Shown here: positions 26,767-35,867 of the stretch, in pieces
Layout: each line of letters begins with the position of its first letter
Numbering within the stretch: the first letter of the stretch is position 1
The notes under the pieces: generated by a model
What the model was told of the DNA's origin: nothing
Seen by the model: only the letters and a program-made list of their open reading frames with translations
Database searches by the model: none
Position numbers and translations under genes: made by a program
Assembly (NCBI GenBank): GCA_031409855.1
Contig: JANNYA010000215.1
Span: 1-64,000, forward strand
DNA from: JANNYA01 sp031409855
GTDB taxonomy: Bacteria; Pseudomonadota; Gammaproteobacteria; Xanthomonadales; SZUA-5
Length of the DNA stretch: 64,000 bases
Direction of reading: 5' to 3'

Positions 26767-27120
26767 ATGAACATTATTGAAACACTCGAAAAAGAAATGA
26801 TGACGCGGCAGTTGCCGAATTTTCGTCCAGGTGACACGGTCGTTGTCAACGTCAAGGTTAAAGAAGGTACGCGTGAACGCGTGCAGGCTTTTGAAGGCAT
26901 CGTTATCGGTCGTAAAGACCGCGGCTTTAATTCCGCATTTACCGTCCTTAAAAACAGTCACGGCGTCAAAGTGGAGCGAGTTTTCCAAAGCTTTAGCCCA
27001 GTGATTGATTCGGTTCAAATTAAGCGCCGTGGCAAGGTTCGTGCCGCGAAACTGTACTACTTGCGCGAATTGACTGGCAAGGCTGCACGTATTAAGGAAG
27101 ATTTGGGCGCTGCGCTCTAA
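26767..27120 (+). CDS. rplS: 50S ribosomal protein L19
   Basis: Structural protein of the large ribosomal subunit at the 30S-50S interface. The 117-residue length is standard, and the sequence matches the family throughout: FRPGDTVVVNVKVKEG (about 20), RVQAFEGIVIGRKDRG, GVKVERVFQSFSPVIDSV and the basic KRRGKVRAAKLYYLREL end. In most proteobacteria it is the last gene of rpsP-rimM-trmD-rplS. Here it is alone, divergent from a thiolase and followed by its own terminator. Confidence 0.97.
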   Translation: MNIIETLEKEMMTRQLPNFRPGDTVVVNVKVKEGTRERVQAFEGIVIGRKDRGFNSAFTVLKNSHGVKVERVFQSFSPVIDSVQIKRRGKVRAAKLYYLRELTGKAARIKEDLGAAL

Positions 27121-27148
27121 GCGTTATCGTTTAAGCTTTCAAAAAATT

Positions 27149-27173
27149 CCCCGCCTTGTGTGGGGTTTTTTTT
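27149..27173 (+). terminator. Rho-independent terminator after rplS
   Basis: CCCCGC pairs with GTGGGG (one G-T pair) around a 5-nt loop, followed by eight T residues. It begins 29 bp after the rplS stop. Confidence 0.8.
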
Positions 27174-27214
27174 GTCTGCACGCTGTTGATTTAGTTGATG
27201 ATTTATAGGGATTT

Positions 27215-29509
27215 ATGGTCATGCGAATAAAGTTTTGGACACCACTGTGCTTCTTGATGCTCAGTGTTTCGGCGCTCGCTGATTCTTTAGCAACGCAGGC
27301 GGCGATTGCACCAACGTCGAGAACGCCGGCGAAAGTCGAGCGTATCGGGCTCGTGCTCGGCGGCGGCGGCGCGCGCGGTGCTGCGCATGTCGGCGTGCTG
27401 AAAGTGCTTGAGCGCGAAAACGTCAAGATTGACTTTATTGCTGGCAATTCCATGGGTGCGATCGTCGGTGGCCTTTACGCGGCGGGCTATAAAGCGAAAG
27501 ACGTTGAGCGCATTTTGAGCACTACCAATTGGGAGGATATTCTCAATGACTCGCCCAGCCGTGCGATACAGCCGATGGAGCGGAAAATCGACAGTTTTGG
27601 GCTGCTTGATGGTATTCAGCTGGGCATTGACGCAAACGGCCTCAAATTGCCACGCGGCTTGATTCAGGGGCAAAAGCTATTGATGACTTTTCGCCGTCAT
27701 TTAATGCCGGTGGCTGACGTTGATGACTTCGATAAGCTGGCAATTCCGTTTCGATGCGTGGCTAGTGATCTTGCCAACGGCAGCGCGGTAGTGTTTAGAA
27801 AAGGTGATTTGCCCTTTGCCATTCGCGCCAGCATGAGCGTACCTGCGGTGTTTCAGCCAGTCAAAGACGATCAAGGGCGTATGCTTGTGGATGGCATGGT
27901 CGCCGCGAACGTGCCGATTGAAATTGCGCGCGAGATGGGTGCAACGCGGCTAATTGTCGTCGATGTGGGTGAGTCCTTGCTGGAAACGAAGGACATAAAC
28001 TCCCCGATCAGCGTCACCAATCAAGTGTTGTCTATTTTGCTTAACCGTAAAACTGAAGCGGATTTGAAAACACTGTCCGAGCGTGATCTTTTAATTCGCC
28101 CTGAGCTTGGCGCGACCACGGCAGCAGACTTTCCGTTAACGCCACAAATTATTGCCATGGGCGAACGTGCCGCAGAAGCCGCGCTGGCAAAAATTCGTTT
28201 GTTTTCAAGCGATACCGCGACTTACGCAGAGTTCACCGCATCACATAAGCTACCCACCAGCACCGCCGAACGCATTGCGTTTTTGCGCGTGACGACTGGA
28301 CGCAGCCGCACGGTGGGCAATGTAGAAGCGCAACTTTCCCCCTTACTAGGCCGGAAGTTAAATCCCAAAAAAATCGAGCGTGCGATTCAATCGGTTTATG
28401 GCGATGGCCGCTACGAACGCATTAGCTACAAAACCGAGCGTGACTCGAATGGCCGTCTCGGCATTGCAATATTGCCTGTGGACAAGGGCTGGGGGCCAAA
28501 TTTCCTGCGCTTTGGTTTGGCGCTTGACGATGATTTCCAGGGTAATAACAACTATCGCTTAAGTGCTGAGTTACGGCTAACCGGGCGCAACGTCCATGGC
28601 GGCGAATGGCGAAACCGCGTTGATTTGGGTAAAGAAAGTGGCTTGCGCACGGAATTTTGGCAGCCTTACGGCTCGCGCAGCCAGTTTTATGTACGCCCAT
28701 CTCTTGACGCACGCACCACGTTGCGGCGAATTGGGCTAACGCAAGCCGAGCAGGGCGACACTGAATCGGATGCAACGCTGGGTGAATTTCGGCAGCGTAG
28801 CTACGCCGCTGGCCTAGAAACAGGCTTTGACTTTACCGTCAAACAGCGTTTACGTGCGGACATAACGCGCGAACGCGACGACCTTCGGCTGCAAATTGGC
28901 ACTGCCGCGTCAAATTTGCCGGTATTGAGCGAAAGCTTGAGGTTTGGCCTAGGCTATTTGTATGACTCGCTCGACGACGTTGCTTTTCCAAGCGGCGGCT
29001 TGCGCGCAGACGTTGGCTATCGGCGCTACTTTGATGCCTTTGGTGGCACGGCTTCCGCTCAGGGCATACGTACCAGCGTCGACTACGCGCACAGTTTCGG
29101 CGCCCATACGCTGTTGGTCGGCGCACGCTTGAGCCGCCCATTGGGTAGGGCGAATGGCGTATTGCAAATTTACGACAGCATCGGCGGCTTCGCGAAATTA
29201 TCCGGTTTTAGTGAGGACATTCGCTACGGCCAAGCAAATGCGCTGGGCCGCCTTATTTACTACCGACGCTTTGCTCGGGCCGACAAATTGTTTGATTCGC
29301 CCGTCTATATCGGTGCCACCCTAGAGCGCGGCAACGCGTGGCTAGACGCGAAAGACGCCTGTGCCTGTGATTTGCTTACCGCTGGCAGCGTGTTTTTTGG
29401 CGCCGATACGTTTTTTGGGCCGATGTATTTAGGCTATGGCCGCGCGAGTTCTGGCGATGACGCGGTTTACCTGAGCTTTGGTAGTTTGGCGTTTGGGCGG
29501 CAGCGCTAG
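27215..29509 (+). CDS. Patatin-like phospholipase with outer-membrane barrel (type Vd autotransporter)
   Basis: A 764-residue secreted lipase. After a signal peptide (to ...SALAD) comes a patatin domain. It has the oxyanion loop LGGGGARGAAHVG (about residue 45), the nucleophile motif GNSMG (about 78) and the Asp of the dyad in VDGMVA (about 225). A POTRA-like segment follows (VEAQLSPLLGRKLNPKKIERA, split near 375-395), then a C-terminal Omp85/BamA-type barrel from about 420 ending in ...FGRQR. This is the PlpD architecture, which exports the lipase through its own barrel. ATG codons at 27215 or 27221 are both possible. Expression appears independent of rplS because of the terminator between them. 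Confidence 0.9.
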   Translation: MVMRIKFWTPLCFLMLSVSALADSLATQAAIAPTSRTPAKVERIGLVLGGGGARGAAHVGVLKVLERENVKIDFIAGNSMGAIVGGLYAAGYKAKDVERILSTTNWEDILNDSPSRAIQPMERKIDSFGLLDGIQLGIDANGLKLPRGLIQGQKLLMTFRRHLMPVADVDDFDKLAIPFRCVASDLANGSAVVFRKGDLPFAIRASMSVPAVFQPVKDDQGRMLVDGMVAANVPIEIAREMGATRLIVVDVGESLLETKDINSPISVTNQVLSILLNRKTEADLKTLSERDLLIRPELGATTAADFPLTPQIIAMGERAAEAALAKIRLFSSDTATYAEFTASHKLPTSTAERIAFLRVTTGRSRTVGNVEAQLSPLLGRKLNPKKIERAIQSVYGDGRYERISYKTERDSNGRLGIAILPVDKGWGPNFLRFGLALDDDFQGNNNYRLSAELRLTGRNVHGGEWRNRVDLGKESGLRTEFWQPYGSRSQFYVRPSLDARTTLRRIGLTQAEQGDTESDATLGEFRQRSYAAGLETGFDFTVKQRLRADITRERDDLRLQIGTAASNLPVLSESLRFGLGYLYDSLDDVAFPSGGLRADVGYRRYFDAFGGTASAQGIRTSVDYAHSFGAHTLLVGARLSRPLGRANGVLQIYDSIGGFAKLSGFSEDIRYGQANALGRLIYYRRFARADKLFDSPVYIGATLERGNAWLDAKDACACDLLTAGSVFFGADTFFGPMYLGYGRASSGDDAVYLSFGSLAFGRQR

Positions 29510-29536
29510 GACCTCAAAAGCACAGACTGTTGAAAG

Positions 29537-30199
29537 TTAAAGTGACATCAACGTAAATCCAAATGCCAACACACCCGAACCTCCGGTCAATGCTGCCAGC
29601 AAGAGCCTGGATCGGCGCATTTCAGTCCAGAGCAAAACACCAGTAATCGTCAGCATGATTAGTGCCCCGCCGAGCGTGTCAACAAGTAAGACCCAAGCCA
29701 CGCTCATGCCCACACCTTTGTGCAGGCGATTTATAAAAGCAAAGGCGTTAGCGTCCTGGCGTTTAACTGACACGAACTGATTTCCGACAAAATATTCGGT
29801 AGTAACTGAATACTGCGGGCCGTGGAAATCAATTTTCCACAGACTCGGCTGCTGCACTGTTAGACCATTCCAAAGTACGTCCTTGACCGGAAGCACTTCG
29901 ATTTTAAATGGCGTTCTTTGAAAACCCAGCCGCGCCTGCAGCCAGGTACTCAGGGCTTGCGGCGTGGTGAGTGCATGATCTGCCACGCTAAGCACCATCT
30001 CGCGCTCCTCCAGTTGGGCGAGCGGCAACTTCATCACATGGCGATGGTTAAGCAAAATTCCCGAAACGCCAAACAACAAGCCTAATCCAGCGCCCCACAG
30101 CCCAAGCCAACCGTGTACGTTGCGCAACCATCGCAGGAATCGCCCGCGCTCGGTGCGCGCTGCGGCACGCTGGAGCATGCCTGATTGCGTAATCGACAC
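29537..30199 (-). CDS. PepSY-associated membrane protein
   Basis: A 220-residue inner-membrane protein of the PepSY-TM type: a first helix with NVHGWLGLWGAGLGLLFGVSG (split near 27-47), a periplasmic PepSY-like region, a conserved INRLHKGVG motif (about 155) and two further helices at the C-terminus. Such proteins commonly accompany siderophore receptors and are suspected to help ferric reduction or uptake. The start is probably GTG at 30199, sharing one base with the stop of the DUF4198 gene (TAGTG), so translation is likely coupled. An ATG at 30178 is the alternative. Confidence 0.8.
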   Translation of the reverse strand: MSITQSGMLQRAAARTERGRFLRWLRNVHGWLGLWGAGLGLLFGVSGILLNHRHVMKLPLAQLEEREMVLSVADHALTTPQALSTWLQARLGFQRTPFKIEVLPVKDVLWNGLTVQQPSLWKIDFHGPQYSVTTEYFVGNQFVSVKRQDANAFAFINRLHKGVGMSVAWVLLVDTLGGALIMLTITGVLLWTEMRRSRLLLAALTGGSGVLAFGFTLMSL

Positions 30200-30870
30200 T
30201 ACTTATTGACCAGGGACAAGGTGCTGACGTGACGTACATTTTGGTACGTCACATTTTGAAAAGTGCCTGGTTTAGCCTCCAAATGCACGACTTTGAGCAC
30301 ATAAACGCCTGGCCAAGGCATCTTAAAGCTGACTTCGCCGCCCGCACCGATATCAAGTTCTTGCATCCAGTGGTTCGGCGCAATGACAAAAACTTTGCCT
30401 TTGGGCAATGGCGCGCCGTTCAGCAGCACGCGCACTTTAGTCGCGCCTATAGGCTGAATATCGAGCGCTAGATTTGACCCCGCTTCGGGTGTACCTGAGC
30501 CGAGTCGGGTGTAATACATGGGCTTAACGATGCCAAAGTAGTTCGCGCTGAGGTCCTGCACTGGCAGGCTGAGTTCCGTTGCGATTACAGGTTGACCAGC
30601 AGCGCCGTTGATGACGATGTGATCATCGGCACGTTTGAGCGGTAATACTTCGCCAGGTTTGCCCAGCACTTGCGCCACCGGCGCTGCAATTGTGTCCAGT
30701 CGGCCCCCGGCTTTTTCGATTAGGCCACCTTCGTATTCTCCAAAAAAAAGCTTGGTTTGCGCGCCTGCGCGCTCTAGCCATAAAAAATGCGCTTGCGCTA
30801 AATTTGGTTGCAGCAGCGCTACCGCAATAATGGCTTGAAGTAGGTGTATTGACTTGAATTTCGTGTTCAT
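30199..30870 (-). CDS. DUF4198-family periplasmic protein
   Basis: A 223-residue exported protein (signal peptide ending QPNLAQA) starting directly with the HFLWLE pattern of DUF4198, a family found next to TonB receptors for iron, nickel and other metals. The C-terminus has an immunoglobulin-like region (GGEVSFKMPWPGVYVLKV). ATG at 30870 is preferred, with AGGAAG as ribosome-binding site. It lies between the TonB receptor and the PepSY protein in what looks like a three-gene operon. Confidence 0.82.
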   Translation of the reverse strand: MNTKFKSIHLLQAIIAVALLQPNLAQAHFLWLERAGAQTKLFFGEYEGGLIEKAGGRLDTIAAPVAQVLGKPGEVLPLKRADDHIVINGAAGQPVIATELSLPVQDLSANYFGIVKPMYYTRLGSGTPEAGSNLALDIQPIGATKVRVLLNGAPLPKGKVFVIAPNHWMQELDIGAGGEVSFKMPWPGVYVLKVVHLEAKPGTFQNVTYQNVRHVSTLSLVNK

Positions 30871-30924
30871 TGTTTGCTTCCTAAGTACTGATGAAATTTT
30901 ATTGGGAATCAAAGACTGGCTAAC

Positions 30925-33150
30925 TTAGAATTCCAAGCCGATTTGCATCAGGATTTGTCTGGGCGCGCCTAAGTAAATGCTACCGCCGCCGGTATCGGTG
31001 ATCACGCCACCAATGGCACCGGTGTAGTGCTCTTTGTCAAAAGCGTTCTTGACGTTTAGGCGTACGGTGGCCAAACCTGCACCGGTTTGCCAGCGATAAG
31101 CCGCGTAAACATCCGCCACGGTGTAAGCATCCAGCAAAAAGGTATTGACGTTATCAACCGGGCGCTCGCCCACGTAGCGCGCGCCGCCGCCAAAACTCCA
31201 CTGCCCACCAGCATCAGGGCTGCCAGCGCGATATGTTAAAAACACACTGCCAATATTTCGCGCGGAATTTTGCAGGCGCTTGCCCTCAGTGGTGATTTGA
31301 TCACGCAGCGTTTTGGCATCGGTATTGGCATAGGTGGCGCTTAAATCAAGCGACTGCGACAGCTTACCGCTTAAGTCAATCTCAAACCCTCGTGAGCGCG
31401 CTTTCCCGGCGGTTCGACTCACCCCGCCGACATTGACTAGGATGTTTTCCCGATCGATATTAAAAACCGCCATGGTCGCGGCGATGCCGTTATCTAAATC
31501 GAGCTTGCTGCCGATCTCATAAATGACGCCCTCTTCAGGGTCAAGCGGCCCGACGATATCGGCATTGAACACATTGGGAACAAACGACTCACTGAAATTG
31601 GCATACCAAGCGAGCCAGCTCCGCGGTCGATAAACCACGCCCACGCGCGGCAGCACCACATCGTGCTTTGAGTTATTGGTTACGACGTCCACCGGAACGG
31701 ACAGACGAAGGTTGCGCGAGGTGGCAAACTGCTCGCTTTCCTGATAGCGCAGCCCGAGCAGCACAATCCACCGCTCGCCGATGCGCATGGAATCTTGCAA
31801 AAATAGCGAGGCGTTATCGATTTCGCTTTGCGTGCGCTGCCAAGCAAAGGTATTGGCAGCTGTGACCGTGGTGGGCGGCTGTAGCACTCTATAAATGGGG
31901 TTAAAGACATTGAAGCCCACCACCAGAGGTTGCCTGAAAAAGCTAGGATCTACAGAATCCAACAGTTCAGCGTCGATACCAAACAACACATCGTGCTCGA
32001 TAGAACCAAGTTTAAATGCGCCTTGCAGATCCAGCGTGGCGTAACGATTGTCGCGCTCCCGGTTATCAACGCCCTGCACTGTGCGTCGCACATCACCAGT
32101 GGCGCTGATTCCCGGAATACCAACCATTGCGCGCCGATCCGAATTGACCTCATTGCTCCAACCGAGAATCCCGCGCAGCTTCCAACGATCCGAGAGCTGA
32201 TATTGCGCCTGCGCGTTGGCGTATTTGGAGATACCGTTCATTTTTTCAAACGGCTCGCCAAAGCGCCGCTCGTAGGGCACGTCGACCGGCGCGCCGTTTC
32301 GAAAAATAGTGCCGCGATCAAAAGGCACGTCGAAATCCAAATACTCCATATTGACGTTGAGCAGCAAGCGCTCGCCGGTCCAGGCAAAGGATGGGGCAAT
32401 AAGAGTTCGCTGATACTCGCCAAAATTACGCCAGTAATCTGAGTCTTCCCGCTCCGCTAAAAAACGAAAGCCCGCTTGGTCACTCAGCGGTGTCGAGACA
32501 TCGAACCAGACCGATCCACCGCCAAAACTGTTGCCGATCAGATTGACCTCCGCACGGCGCTCCGGGAGGGGTTTTTTGCTGATGACGTTTACAACGGCAC
32601 CTGGGTTTTGAATGCCGTAAAGCAGGGATGAAGGCCCCTTAATCACTTCGACACGTTCGCTTGTGATGCTGAAGTTACGTGAGGTTTGCGATCGCGCGCC
32701 ATCTCTGAGCAGCCCGGAGCTCTGGCCGAAAAAACCACCGCCAAAACCGCGAATAAAAAGGCTGTCGGCCGTGTGGCCGAAGTTGTTGCCCATAGTAATA
32801 CCGCTAACGTTTTTCACCGCATCATCCAATGATCGCGCCTGCTGGTCGATCAACAGCTGTGGCAACACCACGAGCACCACCTGCGGAATGTCCATGACCT
32901 CTGCATCGGTTCTGGTCGCCGTGGATGCGCGTGACGCTTTGTACCCCGATTCGCGCTCGCCTTTGACCAAAATTTCCGGCAATTTTTTAGCTTGCGCTCG
33001 GGATGTGTCTGCCGCTTCAGGCCCAGCGCTGTGTGCAACGGACGCAAGCGCAAACAAGACTGCGACGCTCACAGCGCGCAAGCGAAGTCTTGCAAGGCGA
33101 TCCATTGGATTTTTGTATCGCGTCAAGACGGCAACTTCAATTTTTGGCAT
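30925..33150 (-). CDS. TonB-dependent siderophore receptor
   Basis: An outer-membrane receptor (741 residues) that imports a ferric siderophore or similar ligand using TonB energy. A signal peptide (to ...SVAHS) is followed by a plug domain with DIPQVVLVVLPQLL, SLDDAVKNVSGIT (about 105), SLFIRGFGG, RVEVIKGPSSLLYGIQNPGAVVNV (split near 165-188) and SKKPL. A 22-strand barrel then ends in QIGLEF with a terminal Phe. The ligand cannot be told. ATG at 33150 carries an AAGG; ATG at 33105, nearer to the signal peptide, is an alternative. A Fur-like palindrome lies 36 bp upstream. Confidence 0.93.
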   Translation of the reverse strand: MPKIEVAVLTRYKNPMDRLARLRLRAVSVAVLFALASVAHSAGPEAADTSRAQAKKLPEILVKGERESGYKASRASTATRTDAEVMDIPQVVLVVLPQLLIDQQARSLDDAVKNVSGITMGNNFGHTADSLFIRGFGGGFFGQSSGLLRDGARSQTSRNFSITSERVEVIKGPSSLLYGIQNPGAVVNVISKKPLPERRAEVNLIGNSFGGGSVWFDVSTPLSDQAGFRFLAEREDSDYWRNFGEYQRTLIAPSFAWTGERLLLNVNMEYLDFDVPFDRGTIFRNGAPVDVPYERRFGEPFEKMNGISKYANAQAQYQLSDRWKLRGILGWSNEVNSDRRAMVGIPGISATGDVRRTVQGVDNRERDNRYATLDLQGAFKLGSIEHDVLFGIDAELLDSVDPSFFRQPLVVGFNVFNPIYRVLQPPTTVTAANTFAWQRTQSEIDNASLFLQDSMRIGERWIVLLGLRYQESEQFATSRNLRLSVPVDVVTNNSKHDVVLPRVGVVYRPRSWLAWYANFSESFVPNVFNADIVGPLDPEEGVIYEIGSKLDLDNGIAATMAVFNIDRENILVNVGGVSRTAGKARSRGFEIDLSGKLSQSLDLSATYANTDAKTLRDQITTEGKRLQNSARNIGSVFLTYRAGSPDAGGQWSFGGGARYVGERPVDNVNTFLLDAYTVADVYAAYRWQTGAGLATVRLNVKNAFDKEHYTGAIGGVITDTGGGSIYLGAPRQILMQIGLEF

Positions 33151-33185
33151 TTAGAGAGCCTTAGGGAGCTAGATCGTAATCTTAT

Positions 33186-33200
33186 TACGAATGATTCGTA
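33186..33200. promoter_or_regulatory. Fur-like 7-1-7 palindrome upstream of the TonB receptor gene
   Basis: TACGAAT-G-ATTCGTA is a perfect 7-1-7 inverted repeat, the same geometry as the core Fur box though not its consensus. Its position before a siderophore-receptor operon supports iron-responsive control, possibly by Fur or another metalloregulator. Confidence 0.55.
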
Positions 33201-33486
33201 TCCGCAAACACATGGCTCGCTGCCCCCAAACCGCTTTACCACGCATGCTGCCTCAATCAGGCCGGGCGCGTTTTTGGGTCAGCATTACCACACCCCCAGA
33301 GCACCGGGCATCCAGTGCGCCAAGCGTAGCTGTCGCACCTCTACTCGAAGGGCATATCGACGCTAGGGCACGGAAAGAGGTAGGTGAAAAAAACATCCCA
33401 ATGTCGTCCTAAACCTCTTTCAGAATTCGCGCAAAACCAATGTGAATTCGCGATTTACTATGAATTTGGTGACCTCGAGTCGGCAA
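33201..33486. other. Intergenic region between the TonB operon and hemY
   Basis: The gene-free stretch between the two minus-strand operons (336 bp from 33151) holds the Fur-like palindrome at its start. The rest has no convincing gene, terminator or RNA. A GAATTCGCG repeat occurs twice (about 33423 and 33441). An open frame entering from the hemY side is antisense to hemY and was not accepted. Confidence 0.5.
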
Positions 33487-34680
33487 TCAATCCCGCAAAA
33501 GCAAGGCCTGACGCCAGGCCTGCGCAGCACCAAGGTGATCGCCCGTCGCCAACAGTAATTCGCCTTGCTCACGAAATCCTGGGGAGGAAGGCGCAAGCGC
33601 CAAACTGCGTGTCAAGTACTGACTGGCTTTGGCCGACAACGCCTGTTTCCGACTCAGTTTTGCGGCGGCTAGCAGCGCCGCAGGTGATTCCGAAGGTGCG
33701 GTTTTTTCTAGGGACTTCTCGACAAATTTTAGCGCCGCCAAGGTGTCGCTCTCACTTAGCTTGTCGGCCAACTCAGCGTACTCTTGCCAGAGTACCTCGC
33801 TTGGCGTGCGCTTCAGTGCCGCCTGCAAACTTAGCACGGCAACATCGAGCATCCCAAGTCGCACCGCGCTACTGACGTAGGTGGCTAAAACATCTTGTTG
33901 TTCGCGTTCGGTCTCACTGAGTAAATCCCAAACCTCAGTAAGTGCCGTTGCAGTACACGCCTGCTTCAATGCCAGGCGCACCATCGCTGCCCAATCGATT
34001 GCCGCAGAATTGCTAACGCCAAAGCTGGCATTGGTTTGGTTCGCGCCGCGCCCGTGTTTGCCTAATTTACTCAACACATCTAAGGCTTCACGCGCACGAC
34101 CGCGCGCACTTAATTGCCGCGCCAATAGCTCCGCTGGCAGCGGGTGTTCGGCGCTTTCGCTCATGTGCGCAAGGATATCGAGCTGCGATAAATCACCTTG
34201 CTCTAGCCGCAACTGAATCGCCAATACTTCAGCGGCTGTTTTGACTTCCGGAAAACGCTGGGCACGTTCAGCCAAAGCCAGCGCACCCACTTGATCGCCC
34301 AACTGCGCCGCCGCATTCGCCGCGTTAAGCAATGCCAGCGGCGCATTTTCAGCAATCGCACTTGCCGCTACTAGCCGCCGCTTAGCCTTGGCATACCGCC
34401 CACCCGCCAAGTCTTCAAGCCCTTGATGAAACTGTAAACGCAAGTTTTGTCGCCGTCGCCCAAGCAGCCGCTTCGGCAAGCGCCAAAGTAACCAATAGCT
34501 CAGCGCTGAAAGCAAAACCAAGAGTACCGCCAGTACCAAAGCCAGTACCAAAGTAGTATCAATTTGCCAGCCCCAGGCACGCACGCTCAAGCGCCCGGGG
34601 TCGCGCGCGAGTAACCAGCCGGCAAACGCTAGTGGCACCGTCAGCGCTAGCGTCAACAACCATTTCAGCAACACCATCAT
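33487..34680 (-). CDS. hemY: HemY-like membrane protein (heme operon)
   Basis: A 397-residue protein of the proteobacterial HemY type (not protoporphyrinogen oxidase). Two N-terminal membrane helices (about residues 5-22 and 40-65) with a GWLLARDPGRLSV motif between them are followed by a helical TPR-like region rich in Ala and Leu. Its biochemical role in heme metabolism is not settled. The ATG overlaps the hemX stop (ATGA), so the two are translationally coupled. It is the last gene of hemD-hemX-hemY. Confidence 0.85.
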   Translation of the reverse strand: MMVLLKWLLTLALTVPLAFAGWLLARDPGRLSVRAWGWQIDTTLVLALVLAVLLVLLSALSYWLLWRLPKRLLGRRRQNLRLQFHQGLEDLAGGRYAKAKRRLVAASAIAENAPLALLNAANAAAQLGDQVGALALAERAQRFPEVKTAAEVLAIQLRLEQGDLSQLDILAHMSESAEHPLPAELLARQLSARGRAREALDVLSKLGKHGRGANQTNASFGVSNSAAIDWAAMVRLALKQACTATALTEVWDLLSETEREQQDVLATYVSSAVRLGMLDVAVLSLQAALKRTPSEVLWQEYAELADKLSESDTLAALKFVEKSLEKTAPSESPAALLAAAKLSRKQALSAKASQYLTRSLALAPSSPGFREQGELLLATGDHLGAAQAWRQALLLRD

Positions 34681-35810
34681 TGCGGTGGGATCGCAGATTC
34701 GCTTGGCGCGGGCTCGACTGGCGCGGATTCGACCGGTGCTGACGCAGTCGGCGCACTCGGAATATCCCCGCCGGGGACTTCAGTTGCATCGAATGCTGCA
34801 CTCGCTTCAGTTTCTGGCGCAAGCACTGCCCCCTCGCGCAAGCGGCGCAATGCCCGCAAAGTTGCACCTAGCTTTGGTGGCTCAGGCGCCAGTGCGGTCT
34901 TTGCCAGCGCGCGCAAGCGGCTTAAAAAACTCTCGACTGAGGGTTCGTCAGACTTCAAACCGCGCTCCGCCATGGCAACGGCTGTTTCCAGGGCGTTTTG
35001 CCACGATTGCGCTTGCTGACGTTCCAACGCCAATTGCGCGCGCTCAAATTCGAGACTTAAACCCTCACGTACCGCCCAAGGCGAGCGTCCAAGCACCGGC
35101 ATGGCTTCACCTTCACGCCGCACCACTAAATATCGATCCAATGCCAGCCAAAGCCGGCTGCGCGTGGCGTTGGGCGCCTCGGTCAAAATTGCCAGGCTCG
35201 GCAGCTCTTGGATGAGTGCACGCAGTCGGCCACTCAACGCGGGTACGTCATTCATTGGCGCTGCACGCACGACGTCGAGTTCAATGGAAAGTGTTTGACG
35301 CACGTTAGCCAGTGCGGGGTCGCTAATGCCGGCCAATAAATTGTCGGTCAGTTCCAGCGCCCTAATCGCACTCACCGGGTCGCTAAACAAATCCAACCGC
35401 GTTTCGGCTAGGCTCAGCAAATATTGTGCCTCGTCTAACTTAAAACTTTCTGCGTTCGGGGTCGCGTCGCGCCGCAAACCGGCAACGGTGTCTTCAAGCA
35501 AATCCATGCGTTGACTGAGCGCCAAGGCCTGCTCGCGCAGCACCCGGTTAATCTGCTGTGCATCGTCCAAGCGTGCCTCCAAGGCTGAAGCATCAAAGGC
35601 CGACGTGCTGGCCCCAGGCAGAGGCGAGCTTGCGCGCGCGTCGGTTTCAGGGTTCGCTAGCCCTTCTTGACGCGTGAATAGCCACGCCAAAGTTATGCCC
35701 AGCAGGAACAATGCACCAAATGCGTACAGTACGGTTTTAACTCGGCTTGTTTTTGGCGCGTTCGTGATTGCGCGCGCGTCCAGCTCAGGATTTTTATCGC
35801 TCATTTGCAT
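34677..35810 (-). CDS. hemX: HemX-like membrane protein
   Basis: A 377-residue HemX-family protein. It has a short cytoplasmic start, one membrane helix (VLYAFGALFLLGITLAWLF, about 28-46), a coiled-coil segment (about 75-110, QQINRVLREQALALSQRMD) and a family region with EAQYLLSLAETRL (about 125). The final 40 residues are Ala/Pro/Ser-rich low complexity. It is often mislabelled as a uroporphyrinogen methyltransferase but has no methyltransferase motif. ATG at 35810 or 35804. It lies between hemD and hemY. Confidence 0.85.
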   Translation of the reverse strand: MQMSDKNPELDARAITNAPKTSRVKTVLYAFGALFLLGITLAWLFTRQEGLANPETDARASSPLPGASTSAFDASALEARLDDAQQINRVLREQALALSQRMDLLEDTVAGLRRDATPNAESFKLDEAQYLLSLAETRLDLFSDPVSAIRALELTDNLLAGISDPALANVRQTLSIELDVVRAAPMNDVPALSGRLRALIQELPSLAILTEAPNATRSRLWLALDRYLVVRREGEAMPVLGRSPWAVREGLSLEFERAQLALERQQAQSWQNALETAVAMAERGLKSDEPSVESFLSRLRALAKTALAPEPPKLGATLRALRRLREGAVLAPETEASAAFDATEVPGGDIPSAPTASAPVESAPVEPAPSESAIPPQ

Positions 35811-35867
35811 AAGGCTAACACCGGACTGATGAAAAACTTGCTTAAAAAATCAACACCGCAAAAATTG

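Noticed and set aside
33384..33875. Plus-strand frame entering the hemY region
   Set aside because: Most of it is antisense to hemY. The non-overlapping part is short and has no convincing ribosome-binding site.
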